Of a stretch of DNA of 64,000 bases, positions 25,114 to 34,224 are shown one piece after another; the stretch's first letter is position 1; each line of letters starts with the position of its first letter. Origin of the DNA: Limnohabitans sp. WS1 (GTDB lineage: Bacteria; Pseudomonadota; Gammaproteobacteria; Burkholderiales; Burkholderiaceae_C). The position numbers and the translations under genes were made by a program. The stretch lies in NCBI RefSeq assembly GCF_003063265.1, contig NZ_NERU01000003.1, forward strand, positions 62,001 through 126,000. The letters are read 5' to 3'. The notes beneath the pieces are model-generated. The model was not told the DNA's origin. It did not search any database and saw only the letters and a list, made by a program, of their open reading frames with translations.

Positions 25114-25719
25114 TCACAAGTCCTCAACCTTGTACTCGCTGTAGCCTTCGTAGTAGTAGCTCACGTCGATGCCCTTCATATACAGCGCGCGGTCGTGGAT
25201 TTGGTCGGTCAATGCGCCCTTGAGCAGGTGTTTGATTTCCAGGTCTTTCACCACGCTGCGCTCCATGGCCGACAAATACTCGGCTTTGTCCACCAAGTTC
25301 CAGTCAATGACTTGTCGGATTTCTTTTTTCAGCATCAGGTCGAGCCAGATGCGGGTGGCACGTCCGTTGCCTTCCCGAAACGGGTGGGCCACGTTCATTT
25401 CCACGTACTTCTCGACGATTTGTTCGAAGGTTTGCTGTGGCATGGCGCTGATGTGTGCCAGCGATGGCTGCAAATACATAACGGGTGCAAACCTGAAGTT
25501 GCCCTTGGCCAAGTTCACCTCGCGCACCTGGCCGGCAAAGGGATACACCTCGTCAAACAAATAAGCATGGATGTTGGCCATGCCCGCAAAGGTGCCCACT
25601 TCCACTTTGTCGATATCGCCGCTTTCAAACAACTGTTTGGCTTTTTGTTTGCTGAGCTTTTCTTCCACCAGGTGGAGTTCAACCTGGCTGCTGATATTCA
25701 GTTTGTTGCCAAAGACCAT
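25114..25719 (-). CDS. fic: Fic family protein adenylyltransferase, class III (C-terminal inhibitory motif)
   Basis: 201-aa Fic-domain enzyme that transfers AMP from ATP to target hydroxyls. The active-site loop is HPFREGNGRATR (catalytic His, anion-binding and Arg residues complete). The C-terminal helix contains SYYYEGY, matching the (S/T)xxxE(G/N) autoinhibitory motif as placed in NmFic-type class III enzymes, so activity is probably controlled by oligomerisation and automodification rather than a separate antitoxin. No antitoxin gene is adjacent. The start at 25719 (MVFGNKL) has AAGGG upstream. It begins 20 bases after the earP stop, in the same transcription unit. Confidence 0.9.
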   Translation of the reverse strand: MVFGNKLNISSQVELHLVEEKLSKQKAKQLFESGDIDKVEVGTFAGMANIHAYLFDEVYPFAGQVREVNLAKGNFRFAPVMYLQPSLAHISAMPQQTFEQIVEKYVEMNVAHPFREGNGRATRIWLDLMLKKEIRQVIDWNLVDKAEYLSAMERSVVKDLEIKHLLKGALTDQIHDRALYMKGIDVSYYYEGYSEYKVEDL

Positions 25720-25739
25720 GGTGCATCCCTTGTTCATTT

Positions 25740-26819
25740 TCAACCCACGAAATGGATCAGTTGCGTGACCAAATCAGCTTGCCCAGAAAGTTGATGGCGC
25801 TTGTTTTGGGTGTTCTGGCTCCAAATCTGCAGCGTTTCGGCATTGAGCGCAGGCCATTCCCCCGCTTCCATCCCATTCCAAACCCGATGCGCCTTGCGCA
25901 AGCTTTCCGGGGCCTGCATCCAATTCAAAAACGCCTCCAGCTTGTCATGGTGGGCGTTGTCGTCTTGCGGATAGATGTGCCAGATGAAGGGCTGGCCTGC
26001 CCAAAGGGCCCGAACCAGCGAGTCTTCGCCGCGCACAAAATTCAAGTCGCAGGCCCAGAGCATCTCGTCAAAGCCATTTTGGTCGGTGTAGGTCAGGGCG
26101 CTCCAGCTCGGTGGCTCAACCATGCCCGCCAGTGCTTGCTGGACCGCAGCCAGCGGGCGGCCCGGGGTGACGAGCAGGTGGTGGGGGGTGCCCACCCCTT
26201 GTGCCATTAACTGGGGCAGGGCGGCGGGTTCGTAGCAGAACAGGCTGATCAGCAGGCCGTTTGGGGGCAGGTTGGGGGCGTGTTGTTGCCGCCTTGCCGA
26301 ACGTTTGACAAGGTCAAAGTTTTGCTGGCGCTCCAGCAGGTCGGTTTCGCGCAGCAGGCCGCCCGTGTCCGGCGTGAAGCCGGGGTAAAAGAAGGTCTTG
26401 GTCCAGCCCTTGGCCGGGCCGCTCATGATGGGCGAGGGCAGCTGGTGCATGCGGGGCACCCAGTCTTCTGCGCTCAGGTATTCGAGGTTGATCCACCTGG
26501 GTTGTTGCGCTCGGGTGGCTACACCATGCGCCACAAAGGCTTCGGGCAAGGTGCAGCCAAAGGCTTCGACCCAGACGTCGGCCGGGGGCAGCGCTTGCAG
26601 GGTGCTGGCTTGGCTGGCATCGGCCCACGGCCGCACTTCAATGCCAGGCTCTTGGTGGGCGGTGGGGGCCATCCAGGCCAGGGCCGAGGCGTCGTCCACC
26701 CACAGGCGCACGCGCTGGCCCGCGTCGCGCAACTGGCGCGTCAGGCGCCAGCACACGCCCAGGTCGCCGTGGTTGTCGATCACGGTGCAGAAGATGTCCC
26801 AGAGTTGGCCAGTTTGCAT
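25740..26819 (-). CDS. earP: EF-P arginine rhamnosyltransferase EarP
   Basis: 359-aa GT-B glycosyltransferase that adds L-rhamnose from dTDP-rhamnose to Arg32 of EF-P. The N-terminal [17 protein letters not shown] holds the conserved Asp pair (Asp15, Asp19), corresponding to the catalytic aspartates described in pseudomonad EarP. The C-terminal nucleotide-sugar site shows [20 protein letters not shown] followed by QDDNAH. The matching Arg32 EF-P is encoded at 20242-20796. In many genomes the two genes are adjacent; here about 5 kb separates them. It is divergent from uvrC across 54 bases. Confidence 0.95.
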   Translation of the reverse strand: MQTGQLWDIFCTVIDNHGDLGVCWRLTRQLRDAGQRVRLWVDDASALAWMAPTAHQEPGIEVRPWADASQASTLQALPPADVWVEAFGCTLPEAFVAHGVATRAQQPRWINLEYLSAEDWVPRMHQLPSPIMSGPAKGWTKTFFYPGFTPDTGGLLRETDLLERQQNFDLVKRSARRQQHAPNLPPNGLLISLFCYEPAALPQLMAQGVGTPHHLLVTPGRPLAAVQQALAGMVEPPSWSALTYTDQNGFDEMLWACDLNFVRGEDSLVRALWAGQPFIWHIYPQDDNAHHDKLEAFLNWMQAPESLRKAHRVWNGMEAGEWPALNAETLQIWSQNTQNKRHQLSGQADLVTQLIHFVG

Positions 26820-26873
26820 GCGGCGATTGTCGCTGGAGATTTCACACGCATCTTTTCACAGACAATAGCCGCC

Positions 26874-28802
26874 ATGTCGAACACCCATGATGAAGCCCTG
26901 CTCGCGCAAGTTGCCGCACTGCCCGCCTTGCCGGGGGTGTACCGTTACTTTGATGCGCAGGAGCAGCTGCTGTATGTGGGCAAGGCCCTGAACCTCAAGC
27001 GCCGGGTGTCGAGTTACTTTCAGAAGGACCACGGCGGCACCCGCATTGGCCACATGGTCAGCAAGATCACCCGCATGGAAACCACCGTGGTGCGCTCCGA
27101 GGCCGAGGCGCTGCTGCTGGAAAACAACCTCATCAAGACGCTGCACCCGCGCTTCAACATCCTGTTTCGGGACGACAAGAGTTACCCCTACCTCAAGCTC
27201 ACGGGCAACGGCCGCGTGGCGCTGCCCGCGCTGGTCAAGACGCCCGAGGCGCAGCATTACCCGCGTGTGGCCTATTACCGGGGGGCGGTGGAAAAGAAGC
27301 ACCGTTACTTTGGGCCGTTCCCCAGTGCGTGGGCGGTCAAGGAGTCGATTCAGCTGATCCAGAAGGTGTTCAGGCTGCGCACCTGTGAGGACACGGTGTT
27401 TGCCAACCGCACCCGGCCTTGCCTGCTGTTTCAGATCAAGCGTTGTTCAGGCCCGTGTGTGAACCTGATCAGCCCCGAAGACTACAAAGCCGATGTGCAG
27501 CACGCCGAGCAGTTTTTGCGTGGCGAGACCCAGGCGCTGATGCGCGAGATGGAAGCGCGGATGATGCAGCATGCCGACAAGCTCGAATTCGAGCTGGCCG
27601 CCGAGGTGCGCAACCAGCTCACGGCGCTGTCGCGGGTCTTGCATCAGCAGTCGGTGGACACGGCGGTGGACACCGATGCCGACATTTTGGTGGCCAAAGT
27701 GCAGGGCGGCCGCGCGTGCGTGAACCTGGCCATGGTGCGCGGCGGACGGCATTTGGGCGACCGGCCTTATTTCCCGGTGCATGTGCAGGACGCGCAGGAA
27801 TTGCTGGGTCTGGAGGAGGGCGAAGCGCCGCTCCCGGTCGAAGTGCAGGTGCTCGAAGCCTTTTTGGCGCAGCACTACATCGGTGTGCCCGTGCCGCCGC
27901 TGCTGATCTTGAGTGCGGTGGTGGACAAAGCGCTGATCGCGGCTTTGTCGGCGCAGTCGGGCGTGAAGATCAGCACGGTGACGAATCCGCGCGAGCACCG
28001 CCGCGTGTGGCTGGAGATGGCCGAGAAAAATGCCGAGCTGCAACTGGCCCGCTTGCTGGCCGAAGAAGGCTCGCAGCAGGCCCGCACCCGGGCGCTGGCC
28101 GAGGCGCTGGATCTGGCTCCGGATGATTTGGACCAACTGCACATCGAGTGCTTTGACATTTCGCACACGGCAGGCGAGAACACACAGGCCTCTTGCGTTG
28201 TTTTCCGACAGCACAAGATGCAAAGCAGCGACTACCGCCGCTACAACATCGAGGGCATCACGCCCGGCGACGATTACGCGGCCATGCGCCAGGTGCTGAT
28301 GCGCCGCTACGGCAAGCTGGCCGAGGCCTTGCGCTCGGGCGAGGGCACTGCACGCCTGCCGGACTTGGTGCTGATCGACGGTGGCAAAGGCCAGGTGAGC
28401 ATGGCGCGTGAGGTGTTCACCGACCTGGGGCTGGACCTGTCGCGCATCGTGGGTGTGGAAAAAGGCGAGGGCCGCAAGGTGGGCCTGGAAGAGTTGGTGT
28501 TTGCCGATGGCCGCGAAAAGGTCTACCTGGGCAAGGATTCGGCAGCACTCATGCTGGTGGCGCAAATCCGCGACGAGGCGCACCGCTTTGCCATCACCGG
28601 CATGCGGGCCCAGCGGGCCAAGGTGCGCATGGGCGGCAGCAAGATCGAAGAAATTCCGGGCATCGGTCCCCGCAAACGGGCCAAACTGCTGCAGCGCTTT
28701 GGCGGTGTGCGGGGTGTGGAAAGCGCCAGCGTGGAGGACTTGCTGGGCGTAGAGGGCATTTCCCGCGAATTGGCCGAAACCATTTACAACGCCTTGCATT
28801 GA
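26874..28802 (+). CDS. uvrC: Excinuclease ABC subunit C
   Basis: Makes both incisions in nucleotide excision repair after UvrAB loading. 642 aa (E. coli 610). Domains in order: the N-terminal GIY-YIG nuclease (PGVYRYFD...[13 protein letters not shown], about residues 19-45), a Cys cluster ([14 protein letters not shown]), the UVR UvrB-binding helix pair (about 200-240), the C-terminal RNase H-like endonuclease ([22 protein letters not shown]) and the terminal helix-hairpin-helix pair ([27 protein letters not shown]). The start at 26874 is chosen because the conserved domain begins 15 residues later. Confidence 0.97.
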   Translation: MSNTHDEALLAQVAALPALPGVYRYFDAQEQLLYVGKALNLKRRVSSYFQKDHGGTRIGHMVSKITRMETTVVRSEAEALLLENNLIKTLHPRFNILFRDDKSYPYLKLTGNGRVALPALVKTPEAQHYPRVAYYRGAVEKKHRYFGPFPSAWAVKESIQLIQKVFRLRTCEDTVFANRTRPCLLFQIKRCSGPCVNLISPEDYKADVQHAEQFLRGETQALMREMEARMMQHADKLEFELAAEVRNQLTALSRVLHQQSVDTAVDTDADILVAKVQGGRACVNLAMVRGGRHLGDRPYFPVHVQDAQELLGLEEGEAPLPVEVQVLEAFLAQHYIGVPVPPLLILSAVVDKALIAALSAQSGVKISTVTNPREHRRVWLEMAEKNAELQLARLLAEEGSQQARTRALAEALDLAPDDLDQLHIECFDISHTAGENTQASCVVFRQHKMQSSDYRRYNIEGITPGDDYAAMRQVLMRRYGKLAEALRSGEGTARLPDLVLIDGGKGQVSMAREVFTDLGLDLSRIVGVEKGEGRKVGLEELVFADGREKVYLGKDSAALMLVAQIRDEAHRFAITGMRAQRAKVRMGGSKIEEIPGIGPRKRAKLLQRFGGVRGVESASVEDLLGVEGISRELAETIYNALH

Positions 28803-28823
28803 GCGCATGCCACAATCAAGCCC

Positions 28824-29393
28824 ATGTTTTTCACCATTCCCACCATCATGACCTGGACGCGCATTGTCGCGATCCCTTTGATCATTGGCGTGTACTACCT
28901 CGACAGCCTGAAGATAGAGACACAAAACCTGATCGCCACGGTCATGTTTGTGTTGTTTGCTTTCACCGATTGGCTGGATGGTTTTCTGGCTCGCAAGCTC
29001 AACCAAACCTCTGCCTTCGGGGCCTTTTTGGACCCGGTGGCCGACAAGTTTTTGGTTTGCGCCGCCTTGTTGATGCTGGTGCAGATGGACCGGGTGAATG
29101 TGCTGGTGGCGCTCATCATCATTGGCCGCGAGATCGCCATCTCGTCTCTGCGTGAATGGATGGCGCAGATTGGGGCCAGCAAAAGCGTGGCCGTGCACAT
29201 GGTGGGCAAGCTCAAGACCACGGTGCAAATGGTGGCGATACCCTTCTTGCTTTACAACGACACCCTGTTCGGGCTCATCGACACCCGTGCCTGGGGTGCC
29301 GTCTTGATTGTGGTGGCCGCTGTTTTGACGGTGTGGTCCATGGTTTATTACATGCAAAAAGCCTTGCCTGAAATCCGAGCCCGCGTGAAATGA
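28824..29393 (+). CDS. pgsA: CDP-diacylglycerol--glycerol-3-phosphate 3-phosphatidyltransferase
   Basis: Inner-membrane enzyme making phosphatidylglycerol phosphate, committed step to PG and cardiolipin. 189 aa with about four helices. The CDP-alcohol phosphotransferase signature D-G-x2-A-R-x8-G-x3-D-x3-D is seen in full (from DWLDGFLARKL to FLDPVADK, about residues 51-77). The N-terminus MFFTIPTIMTWTRI is typical. It lies 21 bases after uvrC, the common uvrC-pgsA arrangement of proteobacteria, and overlaps the next gene by 4 bases. Confidence 0.96.
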   Translation: MFFTIPTIMTWTRIVAIPLIIGVYYLDSLKIETQNLIATVMFVLFAFTDWLDGFLARKLNQTSAFGAFLDPVADKFLVCAALLMLVQMDRVNVLVALIIIGREIAISSLREWMAQIGASKSVAVHMVGKLKTTVQMVAIPFLLYNDTLFGLIDTRAWGAVLIVVAAVLTVWSMVYYMQKALPEIRARVK

Positions 29394-30298
29394 GCGGGGA
29401 GTCTGCGTCTGATGCCTGGGTCAGGGCAACGCCTGTGGCGTTCGTCTTGATCTGGGCCACGGGCTTCATCGTTGCCCGTTTCGGCATGCCCCATGCCCCC
29501 CCGCTGTCTTTTTTATCCGTGCGATACGCCTTGTCCATCGCCTGCTTCTTGCCTTGGATTGTTTGGGCCAAAGTCGCTTGGCCCCAAAACCGCGCCCAAT
29601 TCTTGCACCTGTCGGTGACCGGTATCTTGATGCATGGCGGTTATTTGGGTGGCGTTTGGGTGGCGGTCAAGGCCGGTATGGGCTCGGGGCTGTCTTCTTT
29701 GGTGGTGGGCTTTCAACCGATCTTGACGGCCATTTGGCTGGCTTACAGCATGAGAGGCCACGATCAGCCAGGCGTGTCGCAGCGGCAATGGCTGGGTTTG
29801 TCTTTGGGATTCGTGGGTTTGATGATGGTGGTTTGGCGCAAATTGACCTTGGGCACGCCCTTGGACCATGTGACCCCCACCAACATGGCTTTTGCATTGA
29901 CCGCTTTGCTCAGCATCACGGTTGGAACGTTGTATCAAAAGCGCTATGTCCAACCGTGCGACGTGCGTTCGGCCAACACGGTGCAGCTCATGGCCGCTTT
30001 GGTGGTCACTTTGCCTTTGGCACTCATGGAAACCGAAACCATGCGTTGGAACGGCGAATTGGCAGGGGCCATGGCTTGGTCGGTGTTGGGTTTGACTTTG
30101 GGCGGCAGTTCGCTTTTGTACATGCTGATTCAAAAAGGGGCGGCTGCATCGGTCACCAGCCTCATGTACTTGGTGCCCCCCACGACGGCCATCATGGCTT
30201 GGTTGCTGTTTGGTGAAGCCATCACGTTGACCACTTTGCTCGGTACAGCCTTGACGGCTCTGGGGGTGAGTTGGGTGGTGAGGCCGTCTCGTAGGTGA
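29390..30298 (+). CDS. DMT/EamA family transporter
   Basis: 302-aa membrane protein with ten predicted helices in two EamA repeats, each beginning with a small-residue-rich helix (ATPVAFVLIWATGFIVARFG and LLSITVGTLYQ) and ending in the typical Pro/Gly-rich helix (ATTAIMAW-like PPTTAIMAWLLFGEAIT). Members export metabolites such as amino acids; substrate unknown. The ATG overlaps the pgsA stop (ATGA), so it is translationally coupled. Confidence 0.88.
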   Translation: MSGESASDAWVRATPVAFVLIWATGFIVARFGMPHAPPLSFLSVRYALSIACFLPWIVWAKVAWPQNRAQFLHLSVTGILMHGGYLGGVWVAVKAGMGSGLSSLVVGFQPILTAIWLAYSMRGHDQPGVSQRQWLGLSLGFVGLMMVVWRKLTLGTPLDHVTPTNMAFALTALLSITVGTLYQKRYVQPCDVRSANTVQLMAALVVTLPLALMETETMRWNGELAGAMAWSVLGLTLGGSSLLYMLIQKGAAASVTSLMYLVPPTTAIMAWLLFGEAITLTTLLGTALTALGVSWVVRPSRR

Positions 30299-30374
30299 AA
30301 CCCCGCTTGGCACTTTGTTGCTAAGCTTGCGCATTTGAATTTACGCCCATTTTTTGTTTCAGAAAGTCCCCCAT

Positions 30375-31460
30375 ATGAGCAAACACCGCATCGCTGTCAT
30401 TCCCGGAGATGGCATTGGCAAAGAAGTCATGCCCGAAGGCTTGCGCGTGATGGACGCCGCAGCCCGCAAATTCGGCATCGATTTGCACTTTGACCATTTC
30501 GATTTTTCCAGCTGGGATTACTGCGAAAAGCACGGAAAAATGTTGCCCGACAACTGGAAAGACCAGATCGGTGGCCACGATGCCTTGTATTTCGGCGCTG
30601 TGGGTTGGCCCGAAAAAATCGCCGACCACGTCTCCTTGTGGGGGTCGCTGCTGTTGTTTCGCCGTGAATTTGACCAGTACATCAACCTGCGCCCAGCCCG
30701 CTTGATGCCGGGCATCATTGCGCCGGTGGTGCGCCGCGACGGCAGCCCCCGCCTGCCTGGCGAGATTGACATGTACATCGTGCGTGAAAACACCGAAGGT
30801 GAATACTCCAGCGTAGGAGGACGCATGTTCCCCGGGACTGAGCGCGAGATCGTGATGCAAGAGTCGATCATGACGCGCATTGGGGTTGATCGGGTTTTGA
30901 AGTTCGCATTTGAACTGGCCCAAACCCGTCCCAAAAAGCACTTGACCAGCGCGACCAAGTCCAACGGCATCGCCATCACCATGCCCTATTGGGATGAACG
31001 CGTGGCCGAAATGGCCAAGGCATATCCGGGCATCCATGTGGACAAATTCCACATTGACATTCTGACCGCCCACTTTGTGCAGCGCCCTGATTTCTTTGAC
31101 GTGGTGGTGGCCAGCAACTTGTTTGGTGACATTTTGAGCGACCTGGGGCCTGCCTGCACAGGCACCATTGGCATTGCGCCCAGCGCCAACTTGAACCCGG
31201 ATCGTTTGTTCCCCTCATTGTTTGAACCCGTGCACGGCTCTGCACCCGATATCGCAGGCAAAGCCATTGCCAACCCGATTGGACAAATTTGGTGCGGGGC
31301 CATGATGCTGGAGTTTCTGGGCTACAAAGCGGCGCACGACGCTGTTTTGGCGGCCATTGAAAAGGTGCTTGCACCGGGCAGTGGTGCGCCACGCACGCCT
31401 GATTTAGGGGGCACTGCCAGCACATCCGACTTGGGGCGTGCCATTGAACAAGTGCTTTGA
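30375..31460 (+). CDS. Tartrate dehydrogenase / D-malate dehydrogenase (decarboxylating)
   Basis: 361-aa NAD- and Mn-dependent beta-decarboxylating dehydrogenase of the isocitrate/isopropylmalate family. IAVIPGDGIGKEV at the start, the WGSLLLFRREFDQYINLRP substrate helix, IVRENTEGEYSS and the metal-site motif NLFGDILSDLGPACTGTIG are characteristic of the TtuC/DmlA branch, which oxidises tartrate and D-malate. No tartrate permease or dehydratase is adjacent. Start MSKHRIAVIP at 30375. It is followed by 249 bases before the HU gene. Confidence 0.9.
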   Translation: MSKHRIAVIPGDGIGKEVMPEGLRVMDAAARKFGIDLHFDHFDFSSWDYCEKHGKMLPDNWKDQIGGHDALYFGAVGWPEKIADHVSLWGSLLLFRREFDQYINLRPARLMPGIIAPVVRRDGSPRLPGEIDMYIVRENTEGEYSSVGGRMFPGTEREIVMQESIMTRIGVDRVLKFAFELAQTRPKKHLTSATKSNGIAITMPYWDERVAEMAKAYPGIHVDKFHIDILTAHFVQRPDFFDVVVASNLFGDILSDLGPACTGTIGIAPSANLNPDRLFPSLFEPVHGSAPDIAGKAIANPIGQIWCGAMMLEFLGYKAAHDAVLAAIEKVLAPGSGAPRTPDLGGTASTSDLGRAIEQVL

Positions 31461-31631
31461 TGTGTGCAGATGTGAAGTAGGTTTCTGACACGCACAAAAA
31501 ATACCGAAAGCGGCCTCAGAACGTTGAATTTCAACGCTAGAATTCACTCCGAATTGCTTTCATTTGCACTCGTTAGGGTGCATCGCAGGGTCATGTGACC
31601 ATCCGAATTCAGGGTGATGATGCGAACATTG

Positions 31632-31655
31632 CATTCATGGTTGTTGCCATGAATG
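31632..31655 (+). repeat. Hairpin in the leader of the HU gene
   Basis: CATTCATGG-TTGTTG-CCATGAATG is a perfect 9-bp stem 54 bases upstream of the HU start codon, extended by GAACAT and GTTC flanks. It could be a 5' UTR structure that affects translation. Confidence 0.45.
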
Positions 31656-31709
31656 TTCAATGCCATTTCATAAGCTGGTACGCCCGGCATTTAACTCTCA
31701 GAGGTTTTT

Positions 31710-31982
31710 GTGAACAAAACAGAATTGATCGAACACATTGCCAAAGATGCGGACCTCTCCAAAGCAGCGGCTGGCCGTGCGCTGGAGGCCGTGATCGGCG
31801 CAGTCCGTACAACCTTGAAAAAAGGCGGTACAGTCTCGTTGGTGGGTTTTGGAACTTTTGCGGTGGGCAAACGTGCTGCACGCACCGGCCGTAACCCTCG
31901 CACTGGCGCTGCGATTAAAATCAAAAAAGCCAACGTTCCAAAGTTCCGTCCAGGCAAGGGTCTGAAGGACGCTTTGAATTGA
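31710..31982 (+). CDS. hupB: HU family DNA-binding protein
   Basis: 90-aa nucleoid protein that bends DNA as a dimer. The DNA-contact signature [21 protein letters not shown] and the N-terminal [19 protein letters not shown] dimer helices are both present. It starts with GTG at 31710, with GAGG at 31701-31704 placed just upstream. It is directly followed by tRNA-Val and ppiD, the usual hup-ppiD neighbourhood of proteobacteria. Confidence 0.95.
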   Translation: MNKTELIEHIAKDADLSKAAAGRALEAVIGAVRTTLKKGGTVSLVGFGTFAVGKRAARTGRNPRTGAAIKIKKANVPKFRPGKGLKDALN

Positions 31983-31995
31983 TTTGAATTTGAGA

Positions 31996-32071
31996 GGGTG
32001 CTTAGCTCAGTTGGTAGAGCGGCTCCTTTACACGGAGTAGGTCGGCGGTTCGAGACCGTCAGCACCCACCA
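31996..32071 (+). tRNA. tRNA-Val (anticodon TAC)
   Basis: 76 bases including encoded CCA. The acceptor arms GGGTGCT (31996-32002) and AGCACCC (32061-32067) pair perfectly. The D-loop AGCTCAGTTGGTAGAGC, the anticodon arm GCTCC-TTTACAC-GGAGT with anticodon TAC, and the T-arm GGTTCGAGACC are all standard. Confidence 0.96.
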
Positions 32072-32081
32072 CCTCTCACTC

Positions 32082-32109
32082 AAAGGCGAACTCAATGTTC
32101 GCCTTTTTT
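32082..32109 (+). terminator. Intrinsic terminator after tRNA-Val
   Basis: AAAGGCGAAC-TCAAT-GTTCGCCTTT, a perfect 10-bp stem, is followed by T's up to 32109, 11 bases after the tRNA CCA end. Confidence 0.9.
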
Positions 32110-32132
32110 GTTGATAACCCGAGACCTAGATC

Positions 32133-34049
32133 ATGTTTGACACCATCCGCAACAACTCAAAAATCCTGATGGGGCTGTTGTTTTTGTTGATCATTCCTTC
32201 TTTCGTTTTATTTGGTGTGGATGGCTATCAGCAATTTGAGGAAAAAGGCGCAGTTGTCGCCAAGGTCGATGGCCAGAAAATCACACAGGTCGAGTGGGAT
32301 GCGGCACATCAGCGCGAAGTGGATCGCATTCGTGCGTCTGTGCCCAATTTGGATGCCAAACTCTTGGGCTCCGACGACGCCCGATATGCAACTCTTGAGC
32401 GCTTGGTCAATGACCGCGTGATTGCATTGGCCTCAGATAAGCAATTGTTGGTCACGAGCAATCAGCGCTTGGCCAATTATTTGCAGCAAGACCCGTCCAT
32501 TGCGGGTTTGCGTGGTGCAGACGGCAAACTCGATATGGATAAATATCGCCAGTTGGCTGCGAGTCAAGGCATGACGCCTGAAATGCTTGAGGCTCAAGTT
32601 CGGCGCGACTTGTCACAAAAACAAGTTCTTTCTTCGCTGCAAAGTTCTGTGATGTCCTCTCAGCGACAAAGCGAAGGGGCTTTGCAAGCATTTTTGCAGC
32701 GTCGCGAAATCCAAATCCAACGTTTCGAGCCAGCAACTTTTTCAAGCAAGGTCCAAGTGACCGAACCTGAGCTTGAAAAGTTTTATCAGGCCCAATCGGA
32801 TCGATTCCGTTCCAAGGAGTCCGCGGACATCGAGTTTCTGGTTTTGGATGCCGCAGCGCTCGAAAAAAGCATCACCTTGCCCGAGCAAGACATCAAAACT
32901 TACTACGACCAAAACCTGCAACGGCTTGCAGGTCAAGAGCAACGTCGTGCGAGCCACATTCTGATCAACGCAGCCAAGGATGCGCCTGCTGCGGATCGCG
33001 AGAAGGCCAAGTTAAAAGCAGAGGCATTGCTGTCTGATTTGCGCAAAGACCCCAAAAACTTTGCCGAATTTGCCCGGAAAAACTCTCAAGACACGGGCTC
33101 CGCCAGCAAAGGCGGAGACCTCGACTTTTTTGCCAAAGGGGCCATGGTCAAAGCCTTTGAAGATGCCGCTTTCTCTTTGAAAAAAGGCGACATCAGCTCG
33201 GTTGTTGAGTCTGAGTTCGGCTACCACATCATTTTGCTCACCGACATCAAAGCTGCTGCTGCCCCCAGCCTTGAGGCGATGCGCCCCCAGCTTGAAGCTG
33301 ATCTGCGCAAGCAACAAGCCAAACGCCAGTTTGCAGAGTTCGCCGAGACCTTCAGCAACAGTGTTTACGAGCAAGCCGATACGTTCAAGCCCGTGGCTGA
33401 AAAGCTCAAACTGAGCATCCAAACGGCCAAGGACCTGACCCGTTCACCTTCACCTGCCTCCCAGGGCATTTTGGCCAATCCAAAATTGTTGGAGGCCGTG
33501 TTTGCTGAGGATTCCGTGAGCAAGCGTCGAAACACGGCTGCCATGGAGGTGGGCAGCAACACCTTGGTTTCAGCGCGAATCATCAACCACCGCCCCGCAG
33601 CCTTGAAGCCTTTTGCTGAAGTCAAAGATGAGGTGCGTGTTCAATACATCCAGGAAGAGGCTCTGAAATTGGCCAAGGCCGAAGGGCAGGCCAAATTGCT
33701 GGAGTGGAAGAGCAAACCTGATCTTGCGCAGCTTGGCGCACCATTGATCGTTTCCCGTGATCAAACGCAAGGCCAGCCACAAGCATTGATCGACGCCGCT
33801 TTGCGTGCAGACCCCGCGAATGTGCCCTCGTTCTTGGGTGTGGATTTGGGCATGCAAGGTTTTGCTTTGGTTCGCATGAACAAGTTGGTTCCAAGAGAAC
33901 CGTTGAATGCACAGCAGCAAGATCAAAGTCGTCAGCAGTTTGCTCGCCTTTTGGCAAACGCCGAAGCCAATGCCTATTTGGTCTATTTGCGTGCACAGTT
34001 CAAGGCTGAGATTCTTGTTCCCCAGCCCAAATCATCAACAGGCTCATAA
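32133..34049 (+). CDS. ppiD: Peptidyl-prolyl cis-trans isomerase / periplasmic chaperone PpiD
   Basis: 638-aa inner-membrane-anchored folding factor at the periplasmic exit of SecYEG. The N-terminal anchor is MFDTIRNNSKILMGLLFLLIIPSFVLFG. A SurA-like N-terminal chaperone region follows (about residues 35-260). The parvulin domain (about 265-370) has RRASHIL, FAEFARKNSQDTGS and GGDLDFF plus GYHIILLTD. The C-terminal chaperone part completes the usual 620-640 aa length. The start follows the tRNA-Val terminator, so transcription probably begins in the short gap or reads through. Confidence 0.95.
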   Translation: MFDTIRNNSKILMGLLFLLIIPSFVLFGVDGYQQFEEKGAVVAKVDGQKITQVEWDAAHQREVDRIRASVPNLDAKLLGSDDARYATLERLVNDRVIALASDKQLLVTSNQRLANYLQQDPSIAGLRGADGKLDMDKYRQLAASQGMTPEMLEAQVRRDLSQKQVLSSLQSSVMSSQRQSEGALQAFLQRREIQIQRFEPATFSSKVQVTEPELEKFYQAQSDRFRSKESADIEFLVLDAAALEKSITLPEQDIKTYYDQNLQRLAGQEQRRASHILINAAKDAPAADREKAKLKAEALLSDLRKDPKNFAEFARKNSQDTGSASKGGDLDFFAKGAMVKAFEDAAFSLKKGDISSVVESEFGYHIILLTDIKAAAAPSLEAMRPQLEADLRKQQAKRQFAEFAETFSNSVYEQADTFKPVAEKLKLSIQTAKDLTRSPSPASQGILANPKLLEAVFAEDSVSKRRNTAAMEVGSNTLVSARIINHRPAALKPFAEVKDEVRVQYIQEEALKLAKAEGQAKLLEWKSKPDLAQLGAPLIVSRDQTQGQPQALIDAALRADPANVPSFLGVDLGMQGFALVRMNKLVPREPLNAQQQDQSRQQFARLLANAEANAYLVYLRAQFKAEILVPQPKSSTGS

Positions 34050-34086
34050 AACTTTCGCAAGATCATTTTTTTCAAGAACTAGAGGC

Positions 34087-34092
34087 TATAAT
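34087..34092 (+). promoter_or_regulatory. -10 element of the tRNA-His promoter
   Basis: A consensus TATAAT lies 10 bases upstream of the tRNA-His gene, with a T-rich tract rather than a clear TTGACA about 17 bases further up. Confidence 0.6.
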
Positions 34093-34102
34093 ATCTCTCT
34101 AC

Positions 34103-34179
34103 GGTGGCTGTAGCTCAGTTGGTAGAGTCCAGGATTGTGATTCCTGTTGTCGTGGGTTCGAGCCCCATCAGCCACCCCA
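34103..34179 (+). tRNA. tRNA-His (anticodon GTG)
   Basis: 77 bases with encoded G-1 at 34103 facing discriminator C73, the identity element of tRNA-His. Acceptor arms GTGGCTG and CAGCCAC, D-loop AGCTCAGTTGGTAGAG, anticodon loop TTGTGAT with GTG, T-arm GGGTTCGAGCCCC, and encoded CCA are seen. Confidence 0.96.
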
Positions 34180-34195
34180 GTTAAATCAACAAATT

Positions 34196-34224
34196 AGCCC
34201 ACTCCTCACCGAGTGGGCTTTTTT
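34196..34224 (+). terminator. Intrinsic terminator after tRNA-His
   Basis: AGCCCACTC-CTCACC-GAGTGGGCT, a 9-bp stem followed by T's to 34224, 17 bases after the tRNA. Confidence 0.92.

Noticed and set aside
27447..29357. 636-codon minus-strand frame opposite uvrC-pgsA
   Set aside because: It spans two well-supported plus-strand genes and has the His/Gln-rich composition of an antisense shadow.
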